From Halichoerus grypus (Eukaryota; Chordata; Mammalia; Carnivora; Phocidae), in contig NC_135720.1 in NCBI RefSeq assembly GCF_964656455.1, positions 56,446,598 through 56,510,597 on the forward strand: a stretch of 64,000 nucleotides of DNA, in the 5' to 3' direction. The position numbers and the translations under genes are program-made. The notes beneath the pieces are model-generated. The model was not told the DNA's origin, did no database searches, and worked only from the letters and a program-made list of their open reading frames with translations. This document shows, piece by piece, positions 1 to 12,219 of this stretch (positions are counted from its first letter, which is position 1; every line of letters starts with the position of its first letter).

Positions 1-278
1 AGAAATCCTCAAAAACCTGGGTTTGTATCAAGCATTGACCCTTTCAAGATTCTTTGTTTCCAATAATTTATTTTAAATATCTGGGTTTTGTCAAGATGGC
101 CCTAGCCCATATGATTCCTGGTTATGTAACTACTAGAATAGCCCTTTTCGGTGGCATGAAAAGAAAGAGATGATACTATGATAAATTCTCATTTTCCATA
201 TTCAGTTTGTACCTACCTGTGGATAGGAGAATGCCTACATTTGAAAGCTTCATGGGATCTCACCACAAGGCCTTTTTA

Positions 279-463
279 TTTTTATTTTTAAATTTTTTTA
301 AAAGATTTTATTTATTTATTTATTTGAGAGAAAAAGAGCGAGCACAAGCAGGGGGAGCGGCAGGCAGAGGGAGAAGCAGACTCCCTGCTAGATCCCAGGA
401 TTCTGGGATCATGACCTGAGCCTAAGGCAGGTGCTTAACCAACTGAGCCCCCCAAACATCCTG
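279..463 (-). mobile_element. Carnivoran tRNA-Lys SINE, minus strand
   Basis: The plus strand reads the SINE backwards: T-rich tail, AAAGATTTTATTTATTTATT, GAGAGA-rich body, then a decayed tRNA-like head ending in 'gagccccccaaac'. It is flanked by a 16-bp direct repeat, CCACAAGGCCTTTTTA, at 263-278 and 464-479, so the insertion boundaries are secure. Part of the body near 390 is deleted relative to full copies in this window. The single open frame here (207-419) is only SINE read-through. Confidence 0.95.
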
Positions 464-524
464 CCACAAGGCCTTTTTAAATGATAATCTAAGAAGGTGA
501 TAAACAAAACTGTCTTTTTATTGT

Positions 525-890
525 ATGTCAAATGAAAGATATGAAAGGCATTTATACAGACAGCAAGGAAATATTTTAGATATAAGTTATGAATTGTCTA
601 ATAAAGAAATGCATTTTTATGCATTCATATTGAAAGACTCAATGCTATTAAAAAATGTCAATTTCCTCCAAACATATGTATAGACTAAATGCTATCACAA
701 TAAAAATAGTAGCAGGATTTTGATGGAAATGCGAAAGCTGACTATGAAATATACATGAAAATTCTATTGTCAAATCTAGCTAATAATTTGAAGAAAAAGT
801 ACAGAGTGCAAGAACCTAAGATAACAGAATCTTAATATAAAACACAAGTATTAAGACATAAAAAAGTATGGGTTGAAAGTGTAATTTAAC
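525..890 (+). mobile_element. Old LINE-1 ORF2 fragment, plus strand
   Basis: The stretch around 630-850 follows the layout of the 3' half of L1 ORF2: a 'gtcaat..' segment, then 'atagactaaatgctatcac', then 'agcaggatttt'. It resembles the equivalent part of the longer L1 relic at 50.7-54.2 kb. No reading frame survives. The edges are soft and no TSD was found. Confidence 0.6.
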
Positions 891-2047
891 TTAAGTTTAT
901 AATTTCAATTATTTTGAAAATTTATCTATGTTAAATATTCCTACTGCTTTATAGTGCTAGATACATGAAATGTTAGAACATTACTTTCCTAATTGTCTTT
1001 AATATTAGAAACAATCCTGTAATTTTCTTTCTGTGTTATTAATCATCAATTTTACCTAGAAAACAGTTTCTGTAAGTGAGCTAGTTTTTTGCTAAACCTA
1101 GACATAACAGCACTTGGAAAGTAAATAAAACAAAAAATGGACAGTTAAAAAATATTTTATGTCTTTCCTCATACTTAAATAAAATAGCAAAATACTGCTC
1201 AACTTAATCTAAGTGCTGTTACTTTAAAAAGCTTAATAATTACTATGACTTGATTTGATGAACTCTACTTCCCATCCCCTAGTATATTAAGAACTGGTAT
1301 TGTTCCCTTACAGCTTATTATACTATGGCTCATGTTATTTCTTCCTATCCTGGAATGTCAGCCCACATACATTATTCACAGGAAGCAGAGTGAACTTTAA
1401 ATAGGGAGATTATACTGGAGGGAAATGAGAAAGCCATCATTCTCAATTTTACCCCATACTGTTATTAAAGGTTATATAGGCAGTGATCTTTCTTTTCCCC
1501 ACTTTTATTTAAAGCTTTTTCTTCTTCCTTTTTTCTTTCTGATTATCTTATTCCTTTTCATCTCCCATAACATCCACATAATTCTTGCCTTTTTTCTGTA
1601 TTGTGTGAAGGAACTAGTTGAGTTATTTTAAATGATTTACTGTCTTCATGTTGTGAGCTAGACATTGAAATAACTTATGATGAATAAGATATTGTATACT
1701 ATATGACTTCCTTCTATTCTTTGTCTAAAATGTGGTCGATCTGAATTTAAGTCATTTAGTATGAAAATATTTGCCTGAAGAATTTGAACAGCAAGTTTCA
1801 GGCTAGTATAAATTAAATTATGAAACAATGACAATTGCAATGGAAATGCTAACAGACCTTTTACTAAACAATAAACTATGCAATTATAGACAGTGTTCTC
1901 TGACAATCATGTGCTTACTTATCAGCAAAATGTTTCCATAACAGCAGTTCCATGTTAGATGACTGACAGATACTTAAACACTGCAGGGAACATATAAAAG
2001 TTCTGCTTATTATTTATACTCAGTTCATAATTTCTGAGGAAGTATTT
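890..2047. other. Unassigned AT-rich DNA
   Basis: I recognise no gene or named repeat between the L1 fragment and the next SINE. The sequence is AT-rich and has only short open frames without protein-like composition. Confidence 0.5.
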
Positions 2048-2063
2048 AAACTGGAAACTTATA

Positions 2064-2271
2064 GGGGCGCCTGGGTGGCTCAGTCGTTAAGTGTCTGCCT
2101 TCGGCTCAGGTCATGATCCCAGGGTCCTGGGATCGAGCCCCGCATCGGGCTCCCTGCTCAGCGGGAAGCCTGCTTCTCTCCCCCTTATCCTGCTTGTGTT
2201 CTCTCTCTGGCTGTCTCTCTCTGTCAAATAAATAAATAAAATCTTTAAAAAAAAAAAAATAAATAAAAAAT
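2064..2271 (+). mobile_element. Young carnivoran SINE, full length, plus strand
   Basis: It has the complete head GGGGCGCCTGGGTGGCTCAG, B-box region, CT-rich body, AAATAAATAAATAAAATCTTT and a poly-A tail with an A/T-patterned extension. A perfect 16-bp TSD, AAACTGGAAACTTATA, lies at 2048-2063 and 2272-2287. The intact CpGs in the head and the perfect TSD suggest a relatively recent insertion. Confidence 0.98.
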
Positions 2272-2534
2272 AAACTGGAAACTTATAAAATGACATATTC
2301 AATTTTATTGATATTTGAAATTTTGGTCATAAAATAAAAAGTAGCAGTATAATCTAGAATCTTTTAAATTAAGTGTAAAACTCAGTGTTACTAATAATCA
2401 CTACATTTATTTGTACTTAATATGTTTTTGGTATGTCTTTAATATGTTTTTAGTATGTTTTATGGCTGGCATATAAGAAAAATTAGAAGAAAAATAATGG
2501 TGTTTCAAAAGTGAACCATTGATATATTCTTTTG

Positions 2535-2721
2535 TCTTTGAAAGATTTTTATTTATTTATTTGAGAGAGAGATCTTGAGCGGGGAAAAGGGGCAAATGGA
2601 AAGGGACAAGCAGACACCCTGCTTGAGCAGGAAGCCCTACATGAGACTAGATCTCATGATACTGGGATCATGACATGAGCCAAAGGCAGATGCTTACCTG
2701 ACTGAGCCACCTAGGCGCCCC
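2535..2721 (-). mobile_element. Carnivoran SINE, diverged, minus strand
   Basis: The order is reversed: AAAGATTTTTATTTATTTATTTGAG, body, then 'gactgagccacctaggcgcccc'. The flanking duplication is tgatatattcttttg (2520-2534) against tgatatatccttctg (2722-2736), with two substitutions. The imperfect TSD and diverged body make it older than the copy at 2064. Confidence 0.95.
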
Positions 2722-3264
2722 TGATATATCCTTCTGGAAACTCTTTTATATATACCAGAAAGGCAGTGAGTTTTACTGGAAAGAGCAAATGCTTTGGAGT
2801 ATGACATCTATTTTTTCTATACATTTGTTGTAGAGGGAGGGGTGTGTTCCTTAACAACCCTGAAATTCAGTTTAATTATTGACATAAAGAGGAAGTAAAA
2901 GCAAACTTATGAATTTTTTTCCTAAGAGAATGAACTAATAAAGTGGAACACAAATGCATTTATTCTTCTATCCCTTAGTTTACGTGAAAATGAATTTCTT
3001 CACAACTACTCTTCCCTCCCTCCCGGTCCTGTCACCATTTTTTCAATTTTTCATTTTGAATTAATTAAAAATAACTCAGCCTTCTGATTTGTTAATTTCT
3101 TTTACTTTAAGATTTTTGAGTACTGCCTCTAGGAAAAAATATGTTTTTAGACATGATTCAACTTTTGAAATCTGTGGCAAATATCTGACTAGTGAGTAGC
3201 ATCTTTCCTTGGACATTCCATGGTTACCTCAATTTTCTAGGTATTTAGTGAAATGAGAAGAAAG

Positions 3265-4010
3265 TTTATATCCACACAAAAACCTGCACACATATTTTTA
3301 TAGCAAGCAGCTTTTTTCATAATTACCAAAAGATGGCAACATCATGTGGCTATACTGATATCAATAGATTAAATCAATGAATTAGAATAGACATCTTCCA
3401 TGCAGAAGAATCCCAAATAATTTGGTAAATATGCCATCTTCTACGAGATGTAACTTAATTCTCCACTCTTTAAGAGTGGACTGTACAAAGTGTTTTCCTT
3501 TCAGACTTGATGGGGAGCTATCAAGTAATTTTATGGTGGAGAAACCTCTCAAACACTACTTCCACCATTACCAACAGTGATACGTCATGTTGATAGTTTT
3601 TGCCCTTGATATGAAGTAATGAAGGGCACTATACCTTAGTGGCCTTCATACCCAAAACACACAACCCCAGCCTAACCATGAGGAAAATAGATATAAATCC
3701 CAGTAGAAGAATATTCTGCAAAATTCTGCAAAAAAAGGACCAGTATTCCACAAAACTACTAAGGTCATCAAGAACAAGGAAAGTCTGAGAAACCGTCATA
3801 GCCAAGAGGAGCCTCAGGAGATATGATGACTAAATATAGCGTCATGTCCTGGATGTGATACCAGAACAGAAAAATGGCATTAGGTAAAAAAAAGAAAAGA
3901 AAAAAAGGAAATCTAAAAAAAGATGGACTTTTAGTTAATAATAATATGAAAAATACAGTTTCTGAAATTGGTAGCATCGAAAGAAAATATTAATAAAAGT
4001 TAGAGCAAAT
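3265..4010 (+). mobile_element. Old L1M-type 3' end, plus strand
   Basis: Positions 3640-3960 hold a characteristic L1M 3' UTR block (around 'ggtcatcaagaacaaggaaagtc' and 'agccaagaggagcctcaggag'). It is preceded by sequence like the end of ORF2 ('tttttatagcaagcagc'). The element is heavily diverged and has no open frame. The family is assigned from memory of L1MD/L1ME consensus sequences. Confidence 0.75.
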
Positions 4011-5090
4011 ATCATTCAGTTGAAAACATGTTGAAAAGGTAATTTTCATAGAGAATACATTCAAGGAATTCCATTATATACATAATAACAATTTAGAAAA
4101 CAAAACAAGTGGAAATTGAGAAATACATCAACAAAGAAATAATAGATGAGAATTACATCAGAAAATCCCAAGTCTTCATATGTAACTGGGCTCCCAAGTG
4201 TTCAAAACTGAAAACAAAGAAAGATCTACACGTAGACACAATGTAATGACGTTTCAGGAAACCACAGGAGAGAGCAAAATCACATTAGTTTAATTAGGAA
4301 AAGATAAAATAAAGATCATCACCAGAGAAATCAGAGTCATACTGGCTCTAACTTCTTATCCCCAACACTAAATTGCCACAAAATGCGGGTGAAATATAAA
4401 AACAATAAGATGCAAAAACAAATGGACCTTAGAATAACTAATTTAATACATAAATAGTGTTTATGTAAGTCATAAAATATAATTTTGAGAAAATAACATT
4501 TAAATTAAGAAATAATTAAATGTGTAGTTTAAGGTTTTTGATTAACACAAATAGTGCTACAACTCTCTAAGAGAGTTGCATGTGGTTACAACTTCTCAGG
4601 AAGCTTTTTCTCTGTTTGGCTCAGAGTTGAGGCAAATTCATTTGCATTCTTTAGGGAGTTGAGAGAAATGGGGATAGTGCGATTGTTGTTTACCTTTACC
4701 GTTATTCTGAAGATATACCTTTTTACGTCTCCAGCTTTGTTGGGAGGGCTGCTACTTGACTCCATACACTGGATACTGGACCTTCACAGAAGACCATCTT
4801 ACCTGATGCAAAACTAAAACTCAAATTTACATGTATCAACAAAGGTTTTCAGGATAAAAGTAGCTTCAGTAATCATTTGCCTTACTACTCCAGGCTCCTG
4901 AGTTTTCTTAGTATGACTTGGTAGGGACTCTTATTTTTCTGTTATTTTGATACACTTGAGGATTTAAAAATAAAAATATTTTACACAGCATTTTTACTTT
5001 GTGTGTGTGTGGAGGGATAGGTTCAAATAACCTAGCCATTCATGTTCCCAGAAATTAAAGTAACCTACACATGTAAGAAAGTTATTTCCA
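4010..5090. other. Mostly unassigned; possible old L1 remnant
   Basis: The 4060-4440 part weakly resembles plus-strand L1/HAL1 ORF1 C-terminal sequence ('agatctacacgtagacacaatgtaatgacg'), but too weakly to call. Nothing is recognised in 4440-5090. An 87-codon frame at 4554-4817 has no recognisable domain and no supporting context, so I do not treat it as a gene. Confidence 0.35.
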
Positions 5091-5092
5091 TC

Positions 5093-5745
5093 ATTGCAAA
5101 TGGCAAGATTTCATTCTTTTTTATGGCTGAGTAATATTCCATTCCACATCATCATCTTCTTCTTCTTCTTCTTCTTCTTCTTCTTCTTCTTCTTCTTCTT
5201 CTTCTTCTTCTTCTTCTTTCTTCTTCTTCTTCTTCTTCTTCTTCTTCTTCTTCTTCTTCTTCTTCTTCTTCTTCTTCTTCTTCTTCTTCTTTCTTTCTTT
5301 CTTCTTCTTCTTCTTCTTCTTCTTCTCCCATTCATCAGTTGATGGACATTTGGGCTGTTTTGGCTATTGTAGATAATGCTGCTATAAACATCAGGGTGCA
5401 TGTATCCCTTTGATTTAGTATTTTTTGTAATTGGGTAAATACCTAGTAGCGCAATTGGTGGATCATAGGGTAGTTCTATTTTTAACATTTTGAGAAACCT
5501 CCATAATGTTAGAGAGAAGCAAATCAGGAAACGGCCTCGTAACTAAGAGAACACACTAACGGTTACCAGATGGGAGGTGGGTGGGGGGAAGGGTGAAATA
5601 GGTGATGGGGATTAAGGAGTGCACTTGTTGTGATGAGCACCAGTTGATGTGTGGAAATGTTGAATCACTATATTGCTAGAAAATTATGCTGATATATCTT
5701 AAAGTAACTGGAACTTTACAGCTAAAACTTTGTCTGAAATTTTTA
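5093..5745 (+). mobile_element. 5'-inverted (twin-primed) carnivoran LINE-1
   Basis: Positions 5093-5505 are the 3' end of ORF2 in antisense ('ttgcaaatggcaagatttcatt', 'tttatggctgagtaatattcc', 'ttttgagaaacctccat'). From about 5511 the strand switches to the sense L1 3' UTR ('ggttaccagatgggaggtgg', 'ggtgatggggattaaggag', 'gttgaatcactatattg'). An inverted upstream segment followed by a sense 3' end is the signature of twin priming during L1 insertion. A long TTC tract lies inside the inverted part. No clear TSD remains. Confidence 0.8.
5154..5327 (+). repeat. (TTC)n/(GAA)n microsatellite, about 174 bp
   Basis: The tract is nearly pure TTC on the plus strand, about 57 units. It has an extra T near 5218 and a TTTC-rich interruption at 5290-5301. 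It sits within the antisense L1 ORF2 segment, exactly where a sister copy at 60.0 kb has only 'acttcttctttatcc', so it probably grew from that short seed. The open frames here (poly-Leu/Phe on plus, poly-Arg/Lys on minus) are artefacts of the repeat. Confidence 0.97.
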
Positions 5746-7988
5746 AGAAGTAATCATGATCACAAAACAACTATTAAGAGCTTGGTTGCATTAAATATTG
5801 CACTAGGACACATAGAGAAATAACGATATAAATTGTGGCCTTTGTTCTCCAAGAGCCTTCAAAATTAAGCCCTGCTTTAGACCTATGTGCAAGACATATA
5901 GAGAAGAGGAAAATATTATTAAAGCAAAAATATAATTGAGCAAGCTATTTAAAAACATACATACACATGTATAATTCACTAGAGCTTCCTTTTATAATGG
6001 CAGTTGTATTTACTTGTTTCCTTGTCTAATTCTCTGCTTCTGTGAACATTTGAAACACCCTTCTCAAAAATGTTTACTTCCTCCTAAAGAAACTAGTAGA
6101 GAGCTGAATCAATGCTATATTTACAAACTAGATTGTCTTAGGGGGTCATCTAGGTCTTTGACTATTTTTAGATTTCATTTACTACCTTATAGTACAGTTT
6201 GTTTCAGAAGTAGTTAGATAGGGCCATGGGCCAGTAATAACAATAGACATCATGAACAAGGTGACAAGTGAATATGCAGAGATACCTTTGAAGTCAGCTG
6301 AGTATAAAGATGACAATGATAAAATCTAAAAATGAAGAAGATGGCTTTTTAAATCTTTTTCTTGTCGTTGCTCTAGCTGGAATTATTTTTGAAAGTTCAG
6401 TTTACTGCTGTATTAAGGACACATTTAACTGAATGGAGACTTTCAGCTACAATTGACTATGATATAGAGTATGCATTTTTCCGGAAATATTATCTACAGC
6501 AGGAACAAACTTTTATGATTATTTTGACCATTACCTACAAAAATTAGGTATGTTTATGTGGGGTGTATGATAAGGAAGGCTAAAAATAACATTTTATTTA
6601 AATTTAGTGTAACATATAATTACTGTCCAAATCACACACGAATGACCTTATTCATCTAGAATAAAAGATATTTTCATAATGGAGTCCCTTCCCAGAAAAT
6701 AAAATAGCATGAAAATACTGCATCTAAACTATGTAAATATTAATATAAATCATAATTAATTTGAAAGAATTGTAATTCTGTTGTTATAAAAATACTATTG
6801 TTAAAAATACACATTATAAAACCAGCATAATTTGATTGAAGTTTATTTCAAATTTGTATCCCACAAGAGTGCCATAGGCCCATGGTATTTTAGGTTCTAT
6901 CAGTTTTCATAAATTTCAGCATTAATACTTTTCCTTGATTAAAAAAATCTGCTACAATCTTTAATTTTTTTGAGACCTGAAAAGGTTTATTACAAATTAG
7001 CAAATGTATGAGGATTTGTATTATAAGAACTCATCTTTCTTCCCATTATTTTCCCTATTAACCTGATAGAAAATAAAATTTCTGAGAAATTCTTTAAGTC
7101 TGCAAAGAAATAAACTTTAAAGACAGTTATAATCTTATTGTTGGTCTATCCATTTTTAAAGTGTCCTCGGTGAAGTCATATTTTAAATACTCTAGGTCAT
7201 ATTTGTCCATGTGTTGACTAAACATATTTTATTTTCTGTAATGTCTCTTGGATGCAGATGTGTTTTTTCCAGTTTTGCTACCACCACTTAAATTTGATAA
7301 CCACTTCTTACCTGGATTCTAAGTGTTCTCTTTTTGAATATCCCTAATTCCAGTTGCTAGTCCCTGCCAGACATGAATACTGTTAACCAGTTAGGAATAT
7401 GATTACATTAGGCTTCTCCCTATATTCTTTAGAATTACTTCTATTTCCATACAACTAAATCACCCTTGGGGAGCTTAAACTGTTACTCTAATTTATGAAA
7501 TTTGTGATTCTATATTACTACTTTATTACATAATATGTCTTATAGGAATGTGTTACTAAAAATTTGATTCTTGGTTCAATCGCATCTTCACATAAAATTA
7601 GCTAAATTTTACACCCGTAACAGCCTTATTTTGCCTCTTAAAGTTATTATTTCCTCTCTTTTTAAATTAAAAATGGTATAACAAGATGTTAATAATTATT
7701 TTAACCAACTTCCCTTTCTCTAGTTGGAACAATTTTGTACTAAATATTTTTCGTATGTCAGACAATTACAGAGGAACACAATACATTGACAAATTATTAC
7801 AATAAAAATATAGTCTATAAACCTACAATAATTACTTTTCATATTTCCATGTTTTTATTTTCATGGGCTTCCTGTATAGTTATTATCACCTGTAAATATA
7901 ACATATTTTGTAAGCAATTACACAATTTTTTTATTTTTTCCATTTTGTTGAGTTACAATTCAACCACAATAAATTGCAAATAAAATAT
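5746..7988. other. Unassigned AT-rich DNA, 2.2 kb
   Basis: I recognise no repeat family, gene or RNA in this stretch. Frames at 6014-6217 and 7786-7983 are short and of AT-rich composition. It could be single-copy intergenic or intronic sequence. Confidence 0.5.
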
Positions 7989-7998
7989 TAAATTGGCT

Positions 7999-8191
7999 GG
8001 TTTTTTTTTAAGATTTTATTTGTTTATTTATTTGAGAGAGAGAGAGAAACAGCATGAAAGGGGAGAGGGTCAGAGGGAGAAACAGGCTCCCTGCTGAGCC
8101 GGGAGCTGGATGTGGGACTCGATCCCAGGACTCTGGGACCATGACCTGAGCCGAAGGCAGTCGCTTAGCCAACTGAGCCACCCAAGCGCCC
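7999..8191 (-). mobile_element. Carnivoran SINE, minus strand
   Basis: A T-run and AAGATTTTATTTGTTTATTTATTTGAG lead into a complete reversed body ending in 'aactgagccacccaagcgccc'. The TSD is TAAATTGGCT at 7989-7998 and 8192-8201. Confidence 0.96.
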
Positions 8192-8385
8192 TAAATTGGC
8201 TCAGTTTTGACACAGTGTATACCTTTTGACCAACACCAGAATTAAAAATAACAAAGTCACTTCACCCAACAACATTTCCTCATGTCTCCTTGTAATCTAA
8301 CTTTTTCTTCATCCCAGGCATTCAGTCATCCAAAGATCTGCTTTCTGTCACCATAGATTAGTGTGTATTTTCTAGAATTACATGT

Positions 8386-8420
8386 GTGTGTTTATATGTG
8401 TGTGTATGTGTGTGTGTGTA
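8386..8420 (+). repeat. Interrupted (TG)n tract
   Basis: Alternating TG with TA interruptions at the start of an antisense L1 relic. Short and impure. Confidence 0.8.
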
Positions 8421-8429
8421 TAATTATGG

Positions 8430-9360
8430 GATGCATTTTTGCCTAATTTCTTTCACTAAGTGTAATTATTTTGACATTAATTCGTACTGTTGCTATATCA
8501 ATAGGTTTTTCCCATTTATTGCTAAGTAGTATATATTAGTATGGTAATACATTAGTATAGTAGTATGAATACACCAAAACCTGTTTATCCATTCATCTGG
8601 TGATGGACACTTATATTGTTTCCAGTTTTGACTATTACAGATGAGGCTGATATGAATATTTGTGTCAAGTCTTTTTGTGGACATAGGTTTCTTTAGTCTA
8701 GGGTTAATTCCTAGGGGTGGAATGACTTGATCACATGGTTGTTACATGCTTAACTTTGAAAGAAACTGAAAAATTATTTTCTAACATGGTTATACTACTT
8801 TACATTGCAACCAGTAGTGTATGAAATCTTCAGTTGTTCAACATCACCAATATTTGATAGTCAGTCTTTATAATTTTAGACACTTGAATAGGTATGTAGC
8901 AGCGTCCCCTTGTAATTTGAATTTCCCTTACATATAATAATATACAATAATTTTTCAATTGACTTTTTGTCATCACATATCTTGACCATAGAGGTAAGTC
9001 TATTTTTGAACTAATTATTCTGTATCACTAATCAGTTTGTCTATGTTTTCACAGATACCCACAGTCTTGATTATCAACAGCTAAACGGTAAGTTGTGAAA
9101 TCAGGTAGAGTGCATTCTCCAACTATGCTACTTATTTGTAGAAATTGCTTTTGTTCTGCTTGTTTCCTTTGGCCCTACATATAAATTTTAGAGTCAGCTT
9201 GTCAAATTAACAAAATAATTTCTGTTAGAATACAATGGAGATTATATTGAAAGTATAGGTTAATTGGGGAAAGTGCCATCTTAAAAATATTGAGTCTTTT
9301 CATTATATGCTCTTTGTAAATCCTTTTATTTTATTTAGGTTTTTAATTTATCTCAGCAAT
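8430..9360 (-). mobile_element. Old LINE-1 ORF2 fragment, minus strand
   Basis: Positions 8580-8900 match antisense ORF2 3' sequence ('tttatccattcatctggtgatggacac'). Positions 9060-9350 match an internal ORF2 block in antisense ('gaaatcaggtagagtgcattctccaac', 'gtgccatcttaaaaatattgagtc'). Sequence between them appears deleted. No frame survives. Divergence suggests an L1M-age element. Confidence 0.8.
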
Positions 9361-9364
9361 GTTT

Positions 9365-11930
9365 TATAATATTTTTCCAGCTTTGTTGAAGCATGATTGA
9401 CAGATAAAAATTGTGTATCTTAAAGGTGTACAACTTGATGCTTTGTATATGTATACATTGTGAAATAATCACCACAATTAAGCAAATTAACATATTCAGC
9501 ACCTCACATAGTTAATATTTGATCACATGGTTGTTACATGCTTGTGTGTGTGCGTGTGCATGCGTGTGTGTGTAAATGTGTTGGGAACACTTAAGATCAA
9601 TCTTCTTAGCATATTTCTACTGTACAATATATTACTGTTAAGTAGAGTCACATTACTGTACGTTAGATCTCCAGAGCCTATTCATATTGCATAACTGAAG
9701 CTTTGTACCCCTTATCAACATCTTTTCATTTCACCCTCCCTCTAGCTCCTGGCAACCACAATGGTACTCTGTTTCTATGGGTTTGACTATCTTAGATTCC
9801 ACACATAGATAAAGTCATGTATTATTTTTGTTCTTCTGTGTCTGGCTTATCTAACATTAACTTACATAATGTTCTGTAGTTTTACCTAATGGCAGGATTT
9901 CCTTCTTTTTTTATGGCTGCATAATATTCCTGTGTGGGTGTATTATATTTTCTTTAACCATTTGTCTGACAATGGACATGTAGTTTTTCCATAGCTTGGC
10001 TATTGTGAATAGTGCTGTAGTGAACATGGGGATGCAGATATCACTTCAAAATCCTGATTTCATTTCCTTTGACTATATGTTCAGAAGTAAGAGTGCTGAA
10101 TCATAAGGTAATTCTGTTTTTAATTTTTTTGAGGTGCCTCCATACTATTTTTCACAATGGCTGTACCAGTTTACAATCCCACCAGAAGTACATAAGAGTC
10201 CCCTTCTCCCCACATCCTCACCAATACTTATCTTTTGTCTTTTAATAATAGCCATTTGAACAGGTGTAAACTAAGATCTCATTGTGTTTTTGATTTGCAT
10301 TTCCCTGATGATCACTGTTATGAATTTGTCAACTCAACACTTACTAAGTGGGACACAGGTTGCAGGTTGGTGATCTGTTCAACAACAGACCACAACAGGA
10401 ATTGAAATGAAGGTCCTGAAGGAAGTACGCAGAGGCCTCAGGGGGCCACACGGGGAGGTCAAGGCAGCGTGCAGAAAGAGAGATACAGGACCTAAAGCTC
10501 ATGTCTTTATTAGGGTCCATGAATGAAGTACTTTGGGGTTCCCAGGCTGTGACCAGATAGGCCAATTCAAACTGAAAGAGTAGAGTTTTAGTAGCCACAT
10601 AGGGGTTTTATCTAGGGGGTACATAAGGGGAAGGCACTGGGAGGCAGGGGGGACTGTGGATCATAAGGGCTGTTAGGGAAATCATATCAGAAGCTTACAT
10701 TGCTTGTGACTCTGCTACTGTTATCTAGGGCATGTGCTTGCATGAGGAGGCTACTATCATTTTAAGGTCACTAAAGGCTGCTTTGACAATTAGAATGCAT
10801 GCTGAGGCAGCAATACCATGGAGTAGCTTAGCTAAACCCTTGACAGTAAGTGCTGCTGAGCACTTTTTCATATACCCGCTGGCCATTAGTATGTCCTTTT
10901 GAAGAAACATGTATTCCAGTCTTTTGCCCATTTTTAAATTGGGTTATTTGATTTTTTTTTTTTTTTTTGCTATGGAGCTGTATGAATTCCTCATATATTA
11001 TGCATATTAACTCTTTATCATGTAAGTGTATATATATATATATACATATATATACATATATATATAAAACTATATACATTTAGTTTTACATACATATAGT
11101 TTGCCAGTTTTTTCTCCCCTTCCAGAGTCTGTCTTTTCACTTTACTTTTTTTTCCTTTATTTGATCACAAACTTTTAGTTTGATGTAGTCCCATTTGTTA
11201 ATTTTTACTTTTGGTGCTTGTGCTTTGGAGTTCATATCCAAAAAAATCATTGCCCAGACCAATGTCAAAAAGATTTCTCCCCATGTGTTCTTCCGTTATT
11301 TTTATGGTTTCAGGTCTTATATTTAAGTCTTTAATGCATTTTAAGTTGATTTTTTTATATGGTGTTAGATAAGGGTCCAGGTTTATTCTTCTGCATGTGT
11401 ATATCCAGGTTTCCCAATGATATTTGTTGAGGAGATTATCTCTTTCTCCACTGGGTGATCTTAGCATCTTAGTTGAAGATCCTTGACTGTAGATGCATGG
11501 ATCTATTTCTGGATTCTCTCTTCTGTTCCATTTGTCTATATGTCTGTTTTTATTGCCTGTACGATATTGTTTTGATTACCAAAGTTTATAATATATTTTT
11601 AAATCAGTAAGTGTGATGCCTTCAGCTTCAATATGGATATGTCTGTCAGTTCCATTTGATCTGTAGTATTGTTCAAGTCTGCTGCCTCTTTATAGATTTT
11701 TTTCTATGGATTTTCTTCTCATTTTTGAACTGAGATATTGAAGTATCCTACTATTATTGTATTGCTGTCCAGCACTCCTTGTTTTTGTTCATCATACTGA
11801 GGATCTCATATCTGATTATATTTGACTCTGTCTTTGGGAAGTTAGCCAAATTTGTGGTCCACTTCTAACCATTATACAAGAGTTTGGTCTTTCATATTAC
11901 TTTATTTTCTTCTTTGAAAGTTGCCTACAT
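9365..11930 (-). mobile_element. Long old LINE-1, minus strand, split by an LTR
   Basis: The element runs antisense from its 3' UTR (9365-9890, 'gtacaacttgatgc', 'ctggcaaccacaatggtactctgtttc') through the ORF2 end (9895-10326) to upstream ORF2 (10846-11930, 'tttgatcacaaacttttagtttgatg', 'tggatctatttctggattctc'). The ORF2 match resumes right after the inserted LTR with 'gctgagcactttttcatat', which shows the two halves are one element. A (TA/CATA) tract lies at 11028-11066. All frames are broken. Confidence 0.85.
10327..10845 (-). mobile_element. Candidate solo LTR inserted in L1
   Basis: A 519-bp block interrupts the antisense L1. It begins TGTCAA and ends TTGACA, the short inverted termini typical of retroviral LTRs. 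On the minus strand a TATA-like TAGATAAAA (10606-10614) lies about 100 bp upstream of AATAAA (10506-10511), the expected LTR order. I see no internal viral genes and no clean TSD, so it looks like a solo LTR. The family is not recognised. A minus-strand frame inside it (10344-10598) is not a supported gene. Confidence 0.7.
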
Positions 11931-12219
11931 ATTAATTATTTACTATTTTAATGTATTCATTTTACAAATAATAGAGATGGTTTCTAAAATTTTATTGAAA
12001 ACTGTCATATTGCTTTAAATATCTAGAGAATGTCCATGTCTGGAAATTCAAAGCTATGCCAAGAAGTTTGCTTGCAAGAGAGTAAGAGCAAAGAAGGAGA
12101 CTGCTGATCTGAGCCTACATTTGACTCTCCCACATACCCTCACTGATCAACAAATTGCTAGTAAGGAGGAGGAGAATTTCCACTCTTCAATTAGCTCAAT
12201 AAGAAGGCTCTTTGGCTAT
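11930..12219. other. Unassigned
   Basis: Nothing recognised between the end of the L1 relic and the MIR. Confidence 0.4.

Noticed and set aside
2064..2271. SINE heads as possible tRNA genes
   Set aside because: The tRNA-like heads are part of SINE copies with CT-rich bodies, A-rich tails and TSDs; no functional cloverleaf is expected.
5111..5488. 125-codon minus frame with a long poly-Arg/Lys stretch
   Set aside because: It is the GAA/TTC microsatellite translated inside antisense L1 sequence; no gene context.
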